A stretch of DNA of 64,000 nucleotides, taken from positions 2,294,001 to 2,358,000 of the forward strand of contig NZ_CP083590.1 of NCBI RefSeq assembly GCF_020099395.1, given 5' to 3'. Shown in pieces: positions 47,218 to 56,158 of the stretch. The notes beneath the pieces were generated by a model. It ran no database searches and was not told where the DNA came from. It saw nothing but the letters and a program-made list of their open reading frames with translations. The stretch is from Streptomyces mobaraensis. Its GTDB lineage: Bacteria; Actinomycetota; Actinomycetes; Streptomycetales; Streptomycetaceae. Position numbers and translations under genes: made by a program. Numbering within the stretch: position 1 is the stretch's first letter; each line of letters starts with the position of its first letter.

Positions 47218-48603
47218 GCGCGTCCCAAGGGTCTCGCGCGCGCCACCGCCCCCGTACGCCCCCTCACCACCGCGTTGCTGGCCGCCGCGCTGACGGCCAC
47301 GGCGCTCACCGCCTGCGGGGCCCCGGGCGGCGACCCGGACACCGTACGGGTCGTCTACCAGCGCAGCACCGACAACAAGTACCGCATCCTGGACGACTAT
47401 CTGGCGGGCGTGAAGCGGCGGTTCGAGCGGGAGCACCCGGGCCGGAAGATGGAACTCGTTCCCGTACAGGCCGCGCAGGACGACTACGCCGTCAAGGTGC
47501 AGCAGATGATGCGCTCGCCGCGGACCGCGCCGGATCTGGTCCGCGAGGACACCTCCCTCATCGACTCGGACGTCGCGTCGGGCTACCTCAGGCCGCTGGA
47601 CGACAAGCTGGCCGGCTGGCAGGACTGGAAGCGGTATCTGCCGGCCGCCAGGGCGCTGGTGACGGCGGAGGACGGCCGGACGTACGGGGTGCCGGACGGG
47701 ACGGACACCCGGGGGCTGTGGTTCAACAGGGAGATCTTCGCCCGGGCCGGCCTGCCGGCCGACTGGCAGCCGCGGACCTGGGACGACGTCCTCGCCGCGG
47801 CCCGGGCCGTCCGGGACCGGGTCCCCGGGGTGATTCCGTTCCACCTCTACACGGGCAGGGGCCCGGGCGAGGCGGCGGCCATGCAGGGGTTCGAGATGCT
47901 GCTGTACGGCACCGGCCGGGACCCGCTGTACGACCCGGCGCGAAAGAAGTGGCTGACCGGCCGCCAAGGCTTCGTGGACGCCCTGGAGTTCGTCCGTACC
48001 GTCTACGCCGAGAAGCTCGGCCCGGACCCGGCCGACGCCCTCGACCCCAACGTCAGCACGCGCGTCACCGCCGAGTGGCTGCCCAAGGGGAAGCTCGCCA
48101 TCGCCCTGGACGGCAACTGGCTCGGCAAGAACTGGCAGCCGGGCGGCAGCAGACCCTGGCCCGCCTGGTCGCGGGTGCTGGGCCGGGCCGCCTTCCCCAC
48201 CCAGCACGGCGCGGCCCCCGGGCGGGTGAGCCTCTCCGGCGGCTGGGCGTGGGCGGTCGCCGCCCGCTCCCGCAAGGCGGACCTGGCCTGGCAGGTGGTG
48301 GAAACCCTCCAGACCCGGTCGAACGCCCTCGACTGGACGGTCCGCGACGGGCAGATCGCCGTCCGGGACGACGTCGCCGCCGACGCGCGCTACCGGACGT
48401 ACGTACCGGGCATCGACTTCTTCACCGGCCTGGTCGCGGTCACCCGCCACCGCCCGGCCCTGCCCGTCTACCCGCAGGTCTCGTCCGCGCTGCAGGAGGC
48501 GATGGAGGAGGTCGCCACGGGCGACGCCACGCCCGCCCGGGCCGCGCGGGATTACGACGAGGAGCTGCGGTCCGTCGCCGACACGGCCGGGGCCGGCCGA
48601 TGA
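47164..48603 (+). CDS. Sugar ABC transporter substrate-binding lipoprotein
   Basis: 479 aa from GTG 47164, with AGGAGG seven bases before. The N-region has three 18-bp repeats coding RPTAPV, then a signal core and lipobox ALTAC51|G, so it is a membrane-anchored binding protein. The body is SBP_bac_1-like: DTVRVVYQRSTDNKYRILDDYLAGVKRRF at the start, GVPDGTDTRGLWFNREIFARAGL (sugar-binding hinge), SLSGGWAWAVAARSRKADLAW. It binds an oligosaccharide or sugar outside the cell and feeds the permeases. The stop overlaps the first permease start (ATGA). No ATPase is nearby; MsiK-type sharing is known in Streptomyces. Confidence 0.93.
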   Translation: MRPTAPVRPTAPVRTTTPARPKGLARATAPVRPLTTALLAAALTATALTACGAPGGDPDTVRVVYQRSTDNKYRILDDYLAGVKRRFEREHPGRKMELVPVQAAQDDYAVKVQQMMRSPRTAPDLVREDTSLIDSDVASGYLRPLDDKLAGWQDWKRYLPAARALVTAEDGRTYGVPDGTDTRGLWFNREIFARAGLPADWQPRTWDDVLAAARAVRDRVPGVIPFHLYTGRGPGEAAAMQGFEMLLYGTGRDPLYDPARKKWLTGRQGFVDALEFVRTVYAEKLGPDPADALDPNVSTRVTAEWLPKGKLAIALDGNWLGKNWQPGGSRPWPAWSRVLGRAAFPTQHGAAPGRVSLSGGWAWAVAARSRKADLAWQVVETLQTRSNALDWTVRDGQIAVRDDVAADARYRTYVPGIDFFTGLVAVTRHRPALPVYPQVSSALQEAMEEVATGDATPARAARDYDEELRSVADTAGAGR

Positions 48604-49466
48604 CCGCCCGCCGCCGCCCGGCGCTCACCCGCTGGCTCCCCCTCGCCCCCGCCACCGTCCTGCTCCTCCTCTTCCTGGCCGGACCCGTCGTCTGGTGCGT
48701 CGGGATCGCCTTCACCGACACCCGGCTCACCGGCCAGGCGTCGGCGTCCTGGGTCGGACTGGACAACTTCCGGCACGCCTTCGCGGACGAGAACTTCCGG
48801 AACGCGGTCGTCCGCACCCTCGTCTTCACGGTCCTGTCGTCGCTCATCGGCCAGAACACCCTGGGCTTCGCGCTCGCCGCCCTGATGCGGCACGCGTCCC
48901 GCCCGGTCCGCGCGGTCACCGGCACGGTCGTGATCGCCGCGTGGGTGGTCCCGGAGATCGTGGCGGGCTTCCTCCTCTACACCTTCTTCCACCGGCGCGG
49001 CACCCTCAACGCCATCCTGGACGCCCTCCATCTGCCCACCCAGAGCTGGCTGTTCACCCTGCCCATCCTGGCCGTCTCCTTCGCCAACGTCTGGCGCGGC
49101 ACCGCGTTCTCCATGCTGGTCTACTCGGCCGCGCTGGACGGCATCCCCCAGGACGTGACCGAGGCCGCCCTCGTCGACGGCGCCACCGGCCTCCGCCGCT
49201 TCCGCTACATCACCCTCCCCATGCTCCGCCGCACCATCGGCACCAACCTCATGCTCAACACCCTGCAAACACTGTCGGTTTTCGGCCTCATCTGGTCCAT
49301 GACCCGAGGCGGCCCGGCCCACCGCAGCGAGACCCTCCCCGTCTTCATGTACGACCAGGCCTTCCTCAAGTCCCTCATCGGCTACGGAACGGCGGTCGCC
49401 CTCCTCCTGCTGCTCGTCGGCGGGCTGTTCTCGGCGGTGTACCTGCGACTACTGCGCGAGGAGTGA
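48600..49466 (+). CDS. Sugar ABC transporter permease (first)
   Basis: 288 aa, ATG 48600 overlapping the binding-protein stop. Six TM helices, first WLPLAPATVLLLLFLAGPVVW. FTDTRLTGQASASWVGLDNF is the usual UgpA/MalF-type periplasmic loop. The EAA loop is clear: VTEAALVDGATGLRRFRYITLPML, the contact with the ATPase. It is the first half of an ABC sugar importer. The expected second permease does not follow here but lies at 56727-57581, after seven unrelated genes. Confidence 0.93.
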   Translation: MTARRRPALTRWLPLAPATVLLLLFLAGPVVWCVGIAFTDTRLTGQASASWVGLDNFRHAFADENFRNAVVRTLVFTVLSSLIGQNTLGFALAALMRHASRPVRAVTGTVVIAAWVVPEIVAGFLLYTFFHRRGTLNAILDALHLPTQSWLFTLPILAVSFANVWRGTAFSMLVYSAALDGIPQDVTEAALVDGATGLRRFRYITLPMLRRTIGTNLMLNTLQTLSVFGLIWSMTRGGPAHRSETLPVFMYDQAFLKSLIGYGTAVALLLLLVGGLFSAVYLRLLREE

Positions 49467-49514
49467 AGCCGGGCCCGTCTCCCACCCCGCGGCCAGGCGA
49501 GCGGTGGCAGCCCC

Positions 49515-50924
49515 TCAGACGCGTACCGCCTGAGCGATGAGTTGCACCGCGGTGGCGAGGGAATGGGGCGTCTGCGCGGCGTGCCCGACGACGAGACACG
49601 GACCGAAGGGCGACGGCGGCCGGACGGTGAAGTCACCGAGCCCGCGGACCAGGACACCCGACTGCCGGGCGGCCCGCGTCACGGTACGTTCGTCGAGGTC
49701 CCGGGGCAGTGAGACGAGGCTGTGCCGGCCGGCCGCCGCTCCCTGAACGGCGGCGCCGGGAAAGTACCGGGCCAGCGCGTCGGTCAGGGCCCGCCGACGT
49801 TCCTGGTGACGCTTGCGCATGCGCCGCAGATGCCGGTCCAGCCGTCCGCCGCGGACGAACTCGGCGAAGGTGAGCTGGTCGACGCTGGACGTGCCGATGT
49901 CCAGCCGAGCCCTGGTCCGGCTGAACGGCGCCACCAGATGGGAGGGCACCGTCAGCCAGCCGAGGCGGAGGAAGGGGGCCAAGAGCTTGCTGGCGGAGCT
50001 CCCGTGGATAACGTGCTCGGGCGCCGCCGCCTGCAGCGACAGCGGACGTTCGCCGACGTCGAACCAGAACTCGCTGTCGAAGTCGTCCTCCACCACGATC
50101 CCGTCGACGGCGCGCGCCCATGAGACGAGTGCGCTCCTGCGCTCGTCGGTCAGTGCCACACCCGTGGGGAACTGGTGAGCGGGCGTGACCAGAACGGCCC
50201 TCGTGCCGCTGCGCGCGAGTGCCTCGACGACGATGCCCTGGCCGTCGACGGGCACCGGCACGGCCCGCAGACCGGCGCTCTCGATGAACTGCCGCTGCCC
50301 CGGGTGCCCCGGGTCTTCCACACCGATGCTGCGGTGGCCTTCCGCGAGCAGCAGCCGGCACACCAGGGACAGGCCGTGGGAGAACCCGGCCGTCATCATG
50401 ACGTGGTGGGCCATGGCGCGTACGGCCCGGACACGGCCGAGGTAGGCCGCGAGTTCCTCCCGCACCTCGGCCACTCCCTCCGGCGGCGGGTACTCCAAGT
50501 GCTCGGACCCCATGGTCCGCAAGACCTTTTCCACGCAGAAGAGCCACTCCCGCCGGGGGAAGCCCGTGGCGTCGGCCAGACCGGTGCGCAGATCCCAGCG
50601 GACGGGAGTACTCACGGCGGCCGGCGGCGCCACCCTTCCGCACGCGGGGACCGTAGCGCTGGAGCGTGTGATGCCCCAGTCCGCGACACGGGTGCCGGAC
50701 CGGTCGACCGTATGGAGGTAACCCTCGGCCGTGAGCTGCTGGTACACCTCCACCACAACGCTGCGGGACAACCGGAGATCGGCCGCCAGCCGGCGGCTCG
50801 ACGGCAGGGGGGTGCCGGCGCGCAGTATGCCGGTCGTGATCATGTCCCGGATGCGCGTGCGCAGTTGCTCGCGCAGCGGTTCCCCGGAGGTGCGGTCGAT
50901 CGTGACCTGCAAGTGCGTCGACAT
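49515..50924 (-). CDS. MocR-type regulator (GntR HTH + aminotransferase-like domain)
   Basis: 469 aa from ATG 50924 (MSTHLQVTIDRTSGEPLREQL); an upstream in-frame ATG at 50975 is possible. The GntR winged helix spans ~15-80 (GTPLPSSRRLAADLRLSRSVVVEVYQQLTAEGYL). The class-I aminotransferase fold follows: MTAGFSHGLSLVCRLLLAEG, VEDPGHPGQRQF, FDSEFWFDVG and the PLP Lys in SSASKLLAPFLRLGW. MocR proteins use PLP to sense vitamin B6, GABA or taurine-like amines. It is convergent with the sugar permease, at the left edge of a block that seems inserted. Its target is unknown. Confidence 0.92.
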   Translation of the reverse strand: MSTHLQVTIDRTSGEPLREQLRTRIRDMITTGILRAGTPLPSSRRLAADLRLSRSVVVEVYQQLTAEGYLHTVDRSGTRVADWGITRSSATVPACGRVAPPAAVSTPVRWDLRTGLADATGFPRREWLFCVEKVLRTMGSEHLEYPPPEGVAEVREELAAYLGRVRAVRAMAHHVMMTAGFSHGLSLVCRLLLAEGHRSIGVEDPGHPGQRQFIESAGLRAVPVPVDGQGIVVEALARSGTRAVLVTPAHQFPTGVALTDERRSALVSWARAVDGIVVEDDFDSEFWFDVGERPLSLQAAAPEHVIHGSSASKLLAPFLRLGWLTVPSHLVAPFSRTRARLDIGTSSVDQLTFAEFVRGGRLDRHLRRMRKRHQERRRALTDALARYFPGAAVQGAAAGRHSLVSLPRDLDERTVTRAARQSGVLVRGLGDFTVRPPSPFGPCLVVGHAAQTPHSLATAVQLIAQAVRV

Positions 50925-51404
50925 CTGGTCTGCTCGATCCTTCCCCGACTGGACTGGCCTCCGCGGCCAGGCCAAGGCTTTACTGAACGTGCCGCCGCCG
51001 CAACCAGAACGGCGTCGCGAGCCGGCTCAGGAACGGGGACTGTCGCTGTCGCGGCCGTCGGGCACCCGAAGCGGGGAAAGGGAGGAAAGCAGGTCATCAA
51101 CGACCATCGCCGGGGAGCCGAACACCGGCTCGTGGACCGGTTATCCGTGTGGAGACGGAGCTCCGCATGCGGGCGACGCCCATGGTCGCCCGGTAGGATC
51201 CGTCGCCGCTCACCAACGATCGCACCGGGGCCCCGTAGGACAGCGCACTCCCGGACGCCTTCGGGACCCGCTTTGTTGCCATTTCCGCGACCCGCGACAG
51301 TGCGCGGACTTCTCCGGCCCTATCATCGGGGCGCGAGCGGCCTTTCCAGGTGCGGATCGCACCTCGAAAAACGGAGGTCCCCGGTGTAGGAAGGGAGTTG
51401 TTCA
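50925..51404. other. 480-bp intergenic region, MocR / MmyB-type regulator (divergent)
   Basis: No gene is seen. Base composition is less GC-rich than flanking genes. A possible -10 (TATCAT, 51321-51326) precedes the regulator at 51405 by about 79 bp, without a clear -35. No palindrome was noticed. Confidence 0.4.
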
Positions 51405-52274
51405 TTGGACGCGGAGGTGTTGCGCCAGATGCTCACCGAACGCCGGGCCGCCGTCAGCCCCGAAGGGCTGGGGCTGGTACGGATGGATCCCCGGGGCAGA
51501 AAGTCCCCGGGGCTGACACAGGCTCACATGGACCACTTACTCCTGCGCGCCCCGGGCACCTACGGCAAACTGGAGCGCGGCGTCCTGGACAATCCGGCGC
51601 CCGAGTATTTGCGTGATGTGGCCCATACGCTCGGACTCAGCGAACAGGAATGGGTCGTTCTCTATGGATACGCCCGGGGAGAGCAGCCTCCGTTCCCCCT
51701 CGCGGACAGTTCCCGGACCACCACGCCCCGCCACTGGCGGGAGGTGATCACCGAGTCCCCCGCCGTCACCTACATCAGCGACAGCCTCTGGAATGTCCAC
51801 GCCTACAGCCGCGGTTTCGCCGCGTTGTTCCCCGGCCGCCGGGTTCCGCACAACACCATGCACTGGATGCTCTTCGACGACAGCGCCCGCACCACCACAC
51901 TGCTCGACTGGGAGAACCGCTGGGGTCCGGTGGCCGTCCCCCAGCTCCGGCTGGCACAGGTCCGGCACAAGGGTGATCCCGTCCTCCAGTGGCTGACCGA
52001 CCGCTGCCTGGCCGATCCACTGCTGAGCAGGTGGTACCGGAGCGTCCCGTCCGGACACGCGCACCCGGACGGGGCGATACGCCCGTGGCGCCACCCGGAG
52101 CAGGGGCCCGGAACCGTCACCATGTGCGTCAGCGAACTGTCCGGATTCCCCGGACTACGGCAGTTCCAGATGATCTTCCGCACGGACGAGGGGACCGCCC
52201 CGGAGTACCCCGAATCCGACCCGCGCACCCACGACCCCGCCGGCTACTACCCGCCGTGTGCCCCCATGCCGTGA
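51405..52274 (+). CDS. XRE/MmyB-like regulator with TTA (bldA) codon
   Basis: 289 aa from TTG 51405, with AAGGGAG eight bases upstream. HTH: SPGLTQAHMDHLLLRAPGTYGKLERG. The MmyB-like PAS domain (~110-270) has ITESPAVTYISDSLWNVHAYSRGFAALFPGR and PHNTMHWMLFDDSARTTTLLDWENRWGP. The Leu at codon 45 is TTA (51537-51539), read by the developmental tRNA BldA in Streptomyces, so translation should be growth-phase dependent. It is a paralogue of the regulator at 53427, and the two flank a type III PKS gene. Codon use is less GC3-biased than in core genes. Confidence 0.9.
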   Translation: MDAEVLRQMLTERRAAVSPEGLGLVRMDPRGRKSPGLTQAHMDHLLLRAPGTYGKLERGVLDNPAPEYLRDVAHTLGLSEQEWVVLYGYARGEQPPFPLADSSRTTTPRHWREVITESPAVTYISDSLWNVHAYSRGFAALFPGRRVPHNTMHWMLFDDSARTTTLLDWENRWGPVAVPQLRLAQVRHKGDPVLQWLTDRCLADPLLSRWYRSVPSGHAHPDGAIRPWRHPEQGPGTVTMCVSELSGFPGLRQFQMIFRTDEGTAPEYPESDPRTHDPAGYYPPCAPMP

Positions 52275-52279
52275 CCGGA

Positions 52280-53341
52280 TCACGCGTGCCAGGCGCCGAC
52301 GCCGCCGGTGGCGACGAAACCCGGGCCGAAGGCGAGCAGCAGCCCCGGGGCACCGGCCGACGGCGGATCCGCGTAAGTGCGGGTGAGGACGTCGAGGACG
52401 GCCACCCCGCCCAGGTTGCCGTTGGTCGCCAGGCTGTCCCACGAGTGCCGCAACCGCTCCCGTTCCAGCGCCAGTTCCTCGGCCACGCTGTCCAGGATGC
52501 GCGGCCCGCCGGGATGGGCGACGATCCACTCCGGCCGGAAGGGCCGGTCCCCTTCGGCGGCGGTCACCAGCCATTTCCGGAGCGCGGGCATCGCCTCCCC
52601 CGCCGCCTCGATGGCCTTGCGGCTGGAGTTGAAGTGGAAGCCGCTGCCGTCCAGATGCGCCCAATAGCGGTCGCGGCTGTGCGGGAGCAAATACTCCCAT
52701 GTGGAGTCGATCCGCAGCCCCGGCGACAGCGGTTCGTCCGTGACCACGCAGGCACCGGCCCCGTCTCCGAACAGCACCTTGTAGATCATGGCTTCCACCG
52801 AGGTGTCCTGCTGGTGATAGATGGCGCTGAACGTCTCGGCGACGGCCACCAGGCACCGGCTGCCCGGATGCGCGGCGATCAGGTCGGTCGCGCGGACCAG
52901 CCCCTGGGCTCCGCCCGAGCAGGCGAGGGACGCCATCGGGACGCGCCGGACGTCCGGCCGCAGGCCGAGCGCCTGCACGAGGTGGACGTCGAGCCCCGGG
53001 ACCGCCCATGACGTGCTGTGGCTGGTGACCAGGCAGTCGATGTCCGAGGGTTCCAGCCCGGCGTGCGCGAGGGCGCCGCGGGCGGCCTCCTCGGCGAGCC
53101 GGCAGGCGTCGTCGAACGCCGCCTGGTTGCGCTCCAGGACCGGGGCGTCCCCGGAGACGGTCGGCGAGTGGAGGGGGCGGGCGAACCTGCGGGTGGAGAC
53201 CCCGGTGGCCCGGACGATGCGCAGGGTGGCGGCCAGGCGTGGCAGACCGCCGTGGTGGGACTGGATGTCGTCACAGATCTCGTCGGTGGTGACGATGTGT
53301 TCGGGCAGCGCTATGGCGGGCCGCGCGACGTAGGCGGGCAA
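52280..53341 (-). CDS. Type III polyketide synthase (chalcone-synthase-like)
   Basis: 353 aa from TTG 53341, supported by GGAGG five bases upstream. The C-H-N triad of type III PKSs is intact: Cys141 in ASLACSGGAQG, His276 in IVAHPGGPRILDSV and Asn309 in TNGNLGG. The His-Asn spacing of 33 residues equals that in CHS and RppA. Also typical: AVPGLDVHLVQALGLRPDVRRVPM, KVLFGDGAGACVV and LLLAFGPGF. As a homodimer it would load an acyl-CoA and extend it with malonyl-CoA to a resorcinol, pyrone or naphthol. The starter cannot be read. No tailoring enzyme is adjacent. The XRE gene ends 85 bp upstream on the same strand. Confidence 0.92.
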   Translation of the reverse strand: MPAYVARPAIALPEHIVTTDEICDDIQSHHGGLPRLAATLRIVRATGVSTRRFARPLHSPTVSGDAPVLERNQAAFDDACRLAEEAARGALAHAGLEPSDIDCLVTSHSTSWAVPGLDVHLVQALGLRPDVRRVPMASLACSGGAQGLVRATDLIAAHPGSRCLVAVAETFSAIYHQQDTSVEAMIYKVLFGDGAGACVVTDEPLSPGLRIDSTWEYLLPHSRDRYWAHLDGSGFHFNSSRKAIEAAGEAMPALRKWLVTAAEGDRPFRPEWIVAHPGGPRILDSVAEELALERERLRHSWDSLATNGNLGGVAVLDVLTRTYADPPSAGAPGLLLAFGPGFVATGGVGAWHA

Positions 53342-53426
53342 GGGATCCTCCACGGGGGGTCGGTGCGGGGGGTTGCGCCCGGCGGCGGCCGCCGTACGGC
53401 GGCCGCCCGGCCGGGTAAGTCCGGGC

Positions 53427-54251
53427 TCATGTGGCGCGGAGGATGGCCGGTCCGGTGTGCCGGCGTTCCTCACCTGGCCGGAAGATCATGACCATGAGGC
53501 GGGCCCTGGGCGACGACAGCGGCTCGGCCGTGCACAGGGACACCCAGCCCGGGCCGAGCCGGGCGTGCAGCAACGGCCGTTCGTCACCGTCCGGGTGGAT
53601 GTACGATCCGCCACCCGCCTCGTAGAGCGGGCCCGCGACCGGGTCCGCCAGGACGTCCTTCTCGATCTCCGCGAGCGTCTCGTCGTGCGGCAGGGCCGCC
53701 ATGGCGGCGCGCAACTGCGGCAGCACCATGGGGAGCCAGTGCTCGTCCCAGCCCATCAGGATCTCGCGGGCATCCGGCGCCAGGAGCATCCACCGCATGG
53801 TGTTGGTGGGCACCCGCCCGCTCGGGAAAATCTCGGCGAACGCCTTGTTGTACGTGACCACCCGCCAGGACTGGTCGGTGATGTAGGCGATATGGGAGAT
53901 GCCGTCGATGACGTCCTGCCACGCCCCGCGGACTTCGGTGCCGGAACGCGGATGGAGCGGCGTCGGCGGATCCCGGTGAAGCGTGTAGAGCCAAAGCAAC
54001 GACCACTCGTGTTCGTTGAACGCCAGAAGTCGGGCGACATCCCGCAATAAGTCCTCTGGAGGATTGGGGTAGTTACCCGTCTCCAGCCTGTTGTACGTTC
54101 CGTGAGTGCGGTGCAACAGTTGATCGATCTGCGATTGCGTGAGCCCGGGAGCGCGCCGTCCCTGTCGGGACGGCCTACTCAAACCGTATTCTTCCGGGGC
54201 GATGAGCGCCCGTCGTTCGCGCAACAGCCATTGAAGCGCTCCCTTGTCCAT
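53427..54251 (-). CDS. XRE/MmyB-like regulator upstream of the PKS, with TTA codon
   Basis: 274 aa from ATG 54251 (MDKGALQWLLRERRALIAPEEYGL). HTH: APGLTQSQIDQLLHRTHGTYNRLETG. PAS-like MmyB domain: ISHIAYITDQSWRVVTYNKAFAEIFPSG, then VPTNTMRWMLLAPDAREILMGWDEHWLP. Codon 68 (Leu) is TTA (54048-54050). Gene order and orientation suggest an operon with the PKS and local control. It aligns closely with the regulator at 51405 along its whole length, so the two may sense related ligands or act as a pair. Confidence 0.92.
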   Translation of the reverse strand: MDKGALQWLLRERRALIAPEEYGLSRPSRQGRRAPGLTQSQIDQLLHRTHGTYNRLETGNYPNPPEDLLRDVARLLAFNEHEWSLLWLYTLHRDPPTPLHPRSGTEVRGAWQDVIDGISHIAYITDQSWRVVTYNKAFAEIFPSGRVPTNTMRWMLLAPDAREILMGWDEHWLPMVLPQLRAAMAALPHDETLAEIEKDVLADPVAGPLYEAGGGSYIHPDGDERPLLHARLGPGWVSLCTAEPLSSPRARLMVMIFRPGEERRHTGPAILRAT

Positions 54252-54321
54252 CTACCCCCCATTACCACGGCTCCCCCCTCAAGGGAAGACGCTTTAGTCC
54301 GAGAGTTTTTCGGAGGAAAAG

Positions 54322-54555
54322 TTGACCGCTGTAATGATCGCATCTCTCCTGCATCATCAGACTCGGGTTCGACCTACGGGGGTGACCGAACCCGATTCGC
54401 CGTCCACGGCGAGTGATGTATCAGTTACGGGAGGGGAACATGCGATCGTCCTTCGACGGGAAATGGCGGCAGTGGGCGGAGTTGATACGGCGCCAGTTAC
54501 CGCGTTCGGGTTTACGTTCTCCCTTCAGGGCCACCGTCGCTCATCGCGAAGTTAG
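54322..54555 (+). CDS. Candidate small ORF (77 aa) in the low-GC tract
   Basis: A TTG start lies five bases after a strong GGAGG, followed by LTAVMIASLLHHQTRVRPTG and a 77-residue open frame ending in TAG. Codon use is only weakly GC3-biased. No family is recognised. It overlaps the other candidate at 54440 in a different frame, so at most one is likely real. Its product has no signal peptide or motif, and it may only be a chance frame next to the regulator promoter. Confidence 0.25.
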   Translation: MTAVMIASLLHHQTRVRPTGVTEPDSPSTASDVSVTGGEHAIVLRREMAAVGGVDTAPVTAFGFTFSLQGHRRSSRS

Positions 54556-54574
54556 CCCCGTGCTCAACGGCTGA
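54440..54574 (+). CDS. Candidate 44-aa ORF with two TTA codons
   Basis: An ATG three bases after GGGAGGGG starts MRSSFDGKWRQWAELIRRQL, then PRSGLRSPFRATVAHREVSP and a short tail. It contains TTA at codons 20 and 25, very rare in Streptomyces and again bldA-linked, beside two TTA-bearing regulators. The N-half could form a basic amphipathic helix with two Trp. No family is known. A hairpin (54607-54629) follows the stop at a distance expected for a terminator. Confidence 0.3.
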   Translation: MRSSFDGKWRQWAELIRRQLPRSGLRSPFRATVAHREVSPVLNG

Positions 54575-54606
54575 AAAGACACCCCGCAACAAGTGAGGGG
54601 TTGCGG

Positions 54607-54629
54607 TCCGACGGAGGGGAACCGTCGGA
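54607..54629 (+). terminator. Small hairpin after the candidate small ORFs
   Basis: TCCGACGG and CCGTCGGA pair exactly around a 7-nt loop. It lies 33 bp after the stop of the 44-aa ORF. There is no U-tract. Confidence 0.4.
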
Positions 54630-55099
54630 TCCCCCGCCCACGCGCGGGCCCGCTCCGGCGCCGGTCCACACGGACGGCACCGACCGCGGGGACGCCGCCG
54701 ATCAAGCGGGATGCCGCTGATCTTTACGCAAAAACTGGGCAAAAACAAGCCTTGTCAGGTTTGCGAACGCCCACCACGGGAGCCGGACGCCCAGATGACG
54801 CCCGCCCACCCGGTACGAGTCCGGCCCGAGCCCGTCGCGCCCCACCGCCGCGGGCCCGTAGTCGTTTCGGGGCCGGGAAGCCCGAGAAGGCCGGGGGAGG
54901 CCCGGAGGAAGTCCGGAGGAGCCCCGGGAGCTCCAGGGCCCCAGGAAGCCCGGCGGGAACGCCCGTCCCGGGAACGTGCGTCCCGGGAACACCCGTCCGC
55001 AGCCGTCGGGACGCGCCGCGTCGAGAGCCGCCGGAAACCGCCAAAAGGCGTCGAGAGCCGCCGAGACGGGCACCGAGGACGGGCGCGGAAGACCGCCCG

Positions 55100-55885
55100 T
55101 CAGGCGGCCGCCGCCGGCTGGTCCGGGCGGATGACGGCGAAGGGGGCGCCGAAGGGGTCGGCGAGCCAGGCGATGCGGCCGACTCCGGCCACGTCGGCGG
55201 CCGGCATCAGCGGCGAGCCGCCGCCGCTCTCCGCCGCCGCGACGACCGCGTCCGGGTCGACGACGGCGAAGTAGGGGATCCAGCGCGGCCGGTCGCCCTC
55301 CTGGAGGGGAGCCACTCCGCCGAACGAGGCGGTCTGCTGGTCACCCTCCGCCGTGGAGAGCACCTTGTAGACCATCCCCGGGACCTCCATGTCCGCGACC
55401 CGCCACCCGAAGACGCCGCGGTAGAAGGCGTACGCCGCGGTCGGATCGGCGACGTGCAGTTCGGTCCAGCACAGCGCGTTCTCGTCGGAGGCGCGGTCCA
55501 GGCCGCCGACGCGCGCGGGCTGCCAGACGGCGAACTCCGCGCCGCCCGGGTCGGTGAAACAGGCCATCCGCCCGGCGTCCATCACGTCGAAGGGCTCGAC
55601 GCGGACCGTCCCGCCGCCCTGCTCGACGGACTTGGCGGTGGCGTCGGCGTCCGGCGTCCGGAAGTAGACGGTCCAGGCAGGGGAGGCGCCCTCCTCGGTG
55701 AGGGGGCCGACGGCCGCGACGGTGGCGCCGTCCCGGCGGAAGAAGCCGTAGCCGCCCGCCTCGGGCCCGGCCGACTGGAACTCCCAGCCGAAGACCGTCC
55801 CGTAGAACTCGGCGGACGCTCCGGTGTCCGGGCTCCCCAGGTCGAGCCAGCTGGGCGAACCGGTGACGAAATCAGTGGTGAGCAT
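55100..55885 (-). CDS. VOC-family protein (two glyoxalase-like domains)
   Basis: 261 aa from ATG 55885 (MLTTDFVTGSPSWLDLGSPD). Two tandem VOC modules: residues ~10-120 (GSPSWLDLGSPDTGASAEFYGTVFGWEF) and ~135-255 (CWTELHVADPTAAYAFYRGVFGWRV). This is the arrangement of the Cfp30B-like proteins common in actinobacteria. Classic metal-binding His/Glu positions are only partly kept, so catalytic activity is uncertain; these often bind small molecules or act as resistance proteins. It is divergent from the CBS gene. The neighbourhood does not reveal the substrate. Confidence 0.9.
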   Translation of the reverse strand: MLTTDFVTGSPSWLDLGSPDTGASAEFYGTVFGWEFQSAGPEAGGYGFFRRDGATVAAVGPLTEEGASPAWTVYFRTPDADATAKSVEQGGGTVRVEPFDVMDAGRMACFTDPGGAEFAVWQPARVGGLDRASDENALCWTELHVADPTAAYAFYRGVFGWRVADMEVPGMVYKVLSTAEGDQQTASFGGVAPLQEGDRPRWIPYFAVVDPDAVVAAAESGGGSPLMPAADVAGVGRIAWLADPFGAPFAVIRPDQPAAAA

Positions 55886-56158
55886 GGCCGTGCACCCCGT
55901 CTCTCCGCGTACCACTCGCGCGGCGTTTTCCGTCTGTTTCCCGTCTTCTGCCCCGTTCCCAGTCTCGCACCGGCCTCCCGCCCCCGCCCGGCACGGCGCG
56001 GGCCGCCCCGCGTGCGGCACGACGGCGACCGCGCGAGCATGGGAGGAGGGGACGGACGGGGGCCGGACGGCCCGGCATGCCCCGCGGCACGCGTCACGGC
56101 GCCCGGACGGGGCACGCGCGAGGGGGAGACCACGAAGGCGCAGTCAGGAGGTACCACC

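Larger units (their letters stand above)
54252..55099. other. 848-bp low-GC tract with candidate small ORFs and repeats
   Basis: No recognised gene is present. The first ~330 bp is notably AT-rich for this genome and includes two overlapping candidate small ORFs (54322-54555 and 54440-54574). Further right are a hairpin TCCGACGG/CCGTCGGA (54607-54629), an AT-rich GCAAAAAC direct repeat (about 54732-54753), a GTCCCGGGAAC direct repeat (54965-54975, 54980-54990) and a repeated CGTCGAGAGCCGCCG near 55020-55060. Confidence 0.5.

Noticed and set aside
49375..49657. Small minus-strand frames between permease and MocR gene
   Set aside because: They overlap the ends of both convergent genes and lack ribosome sites.
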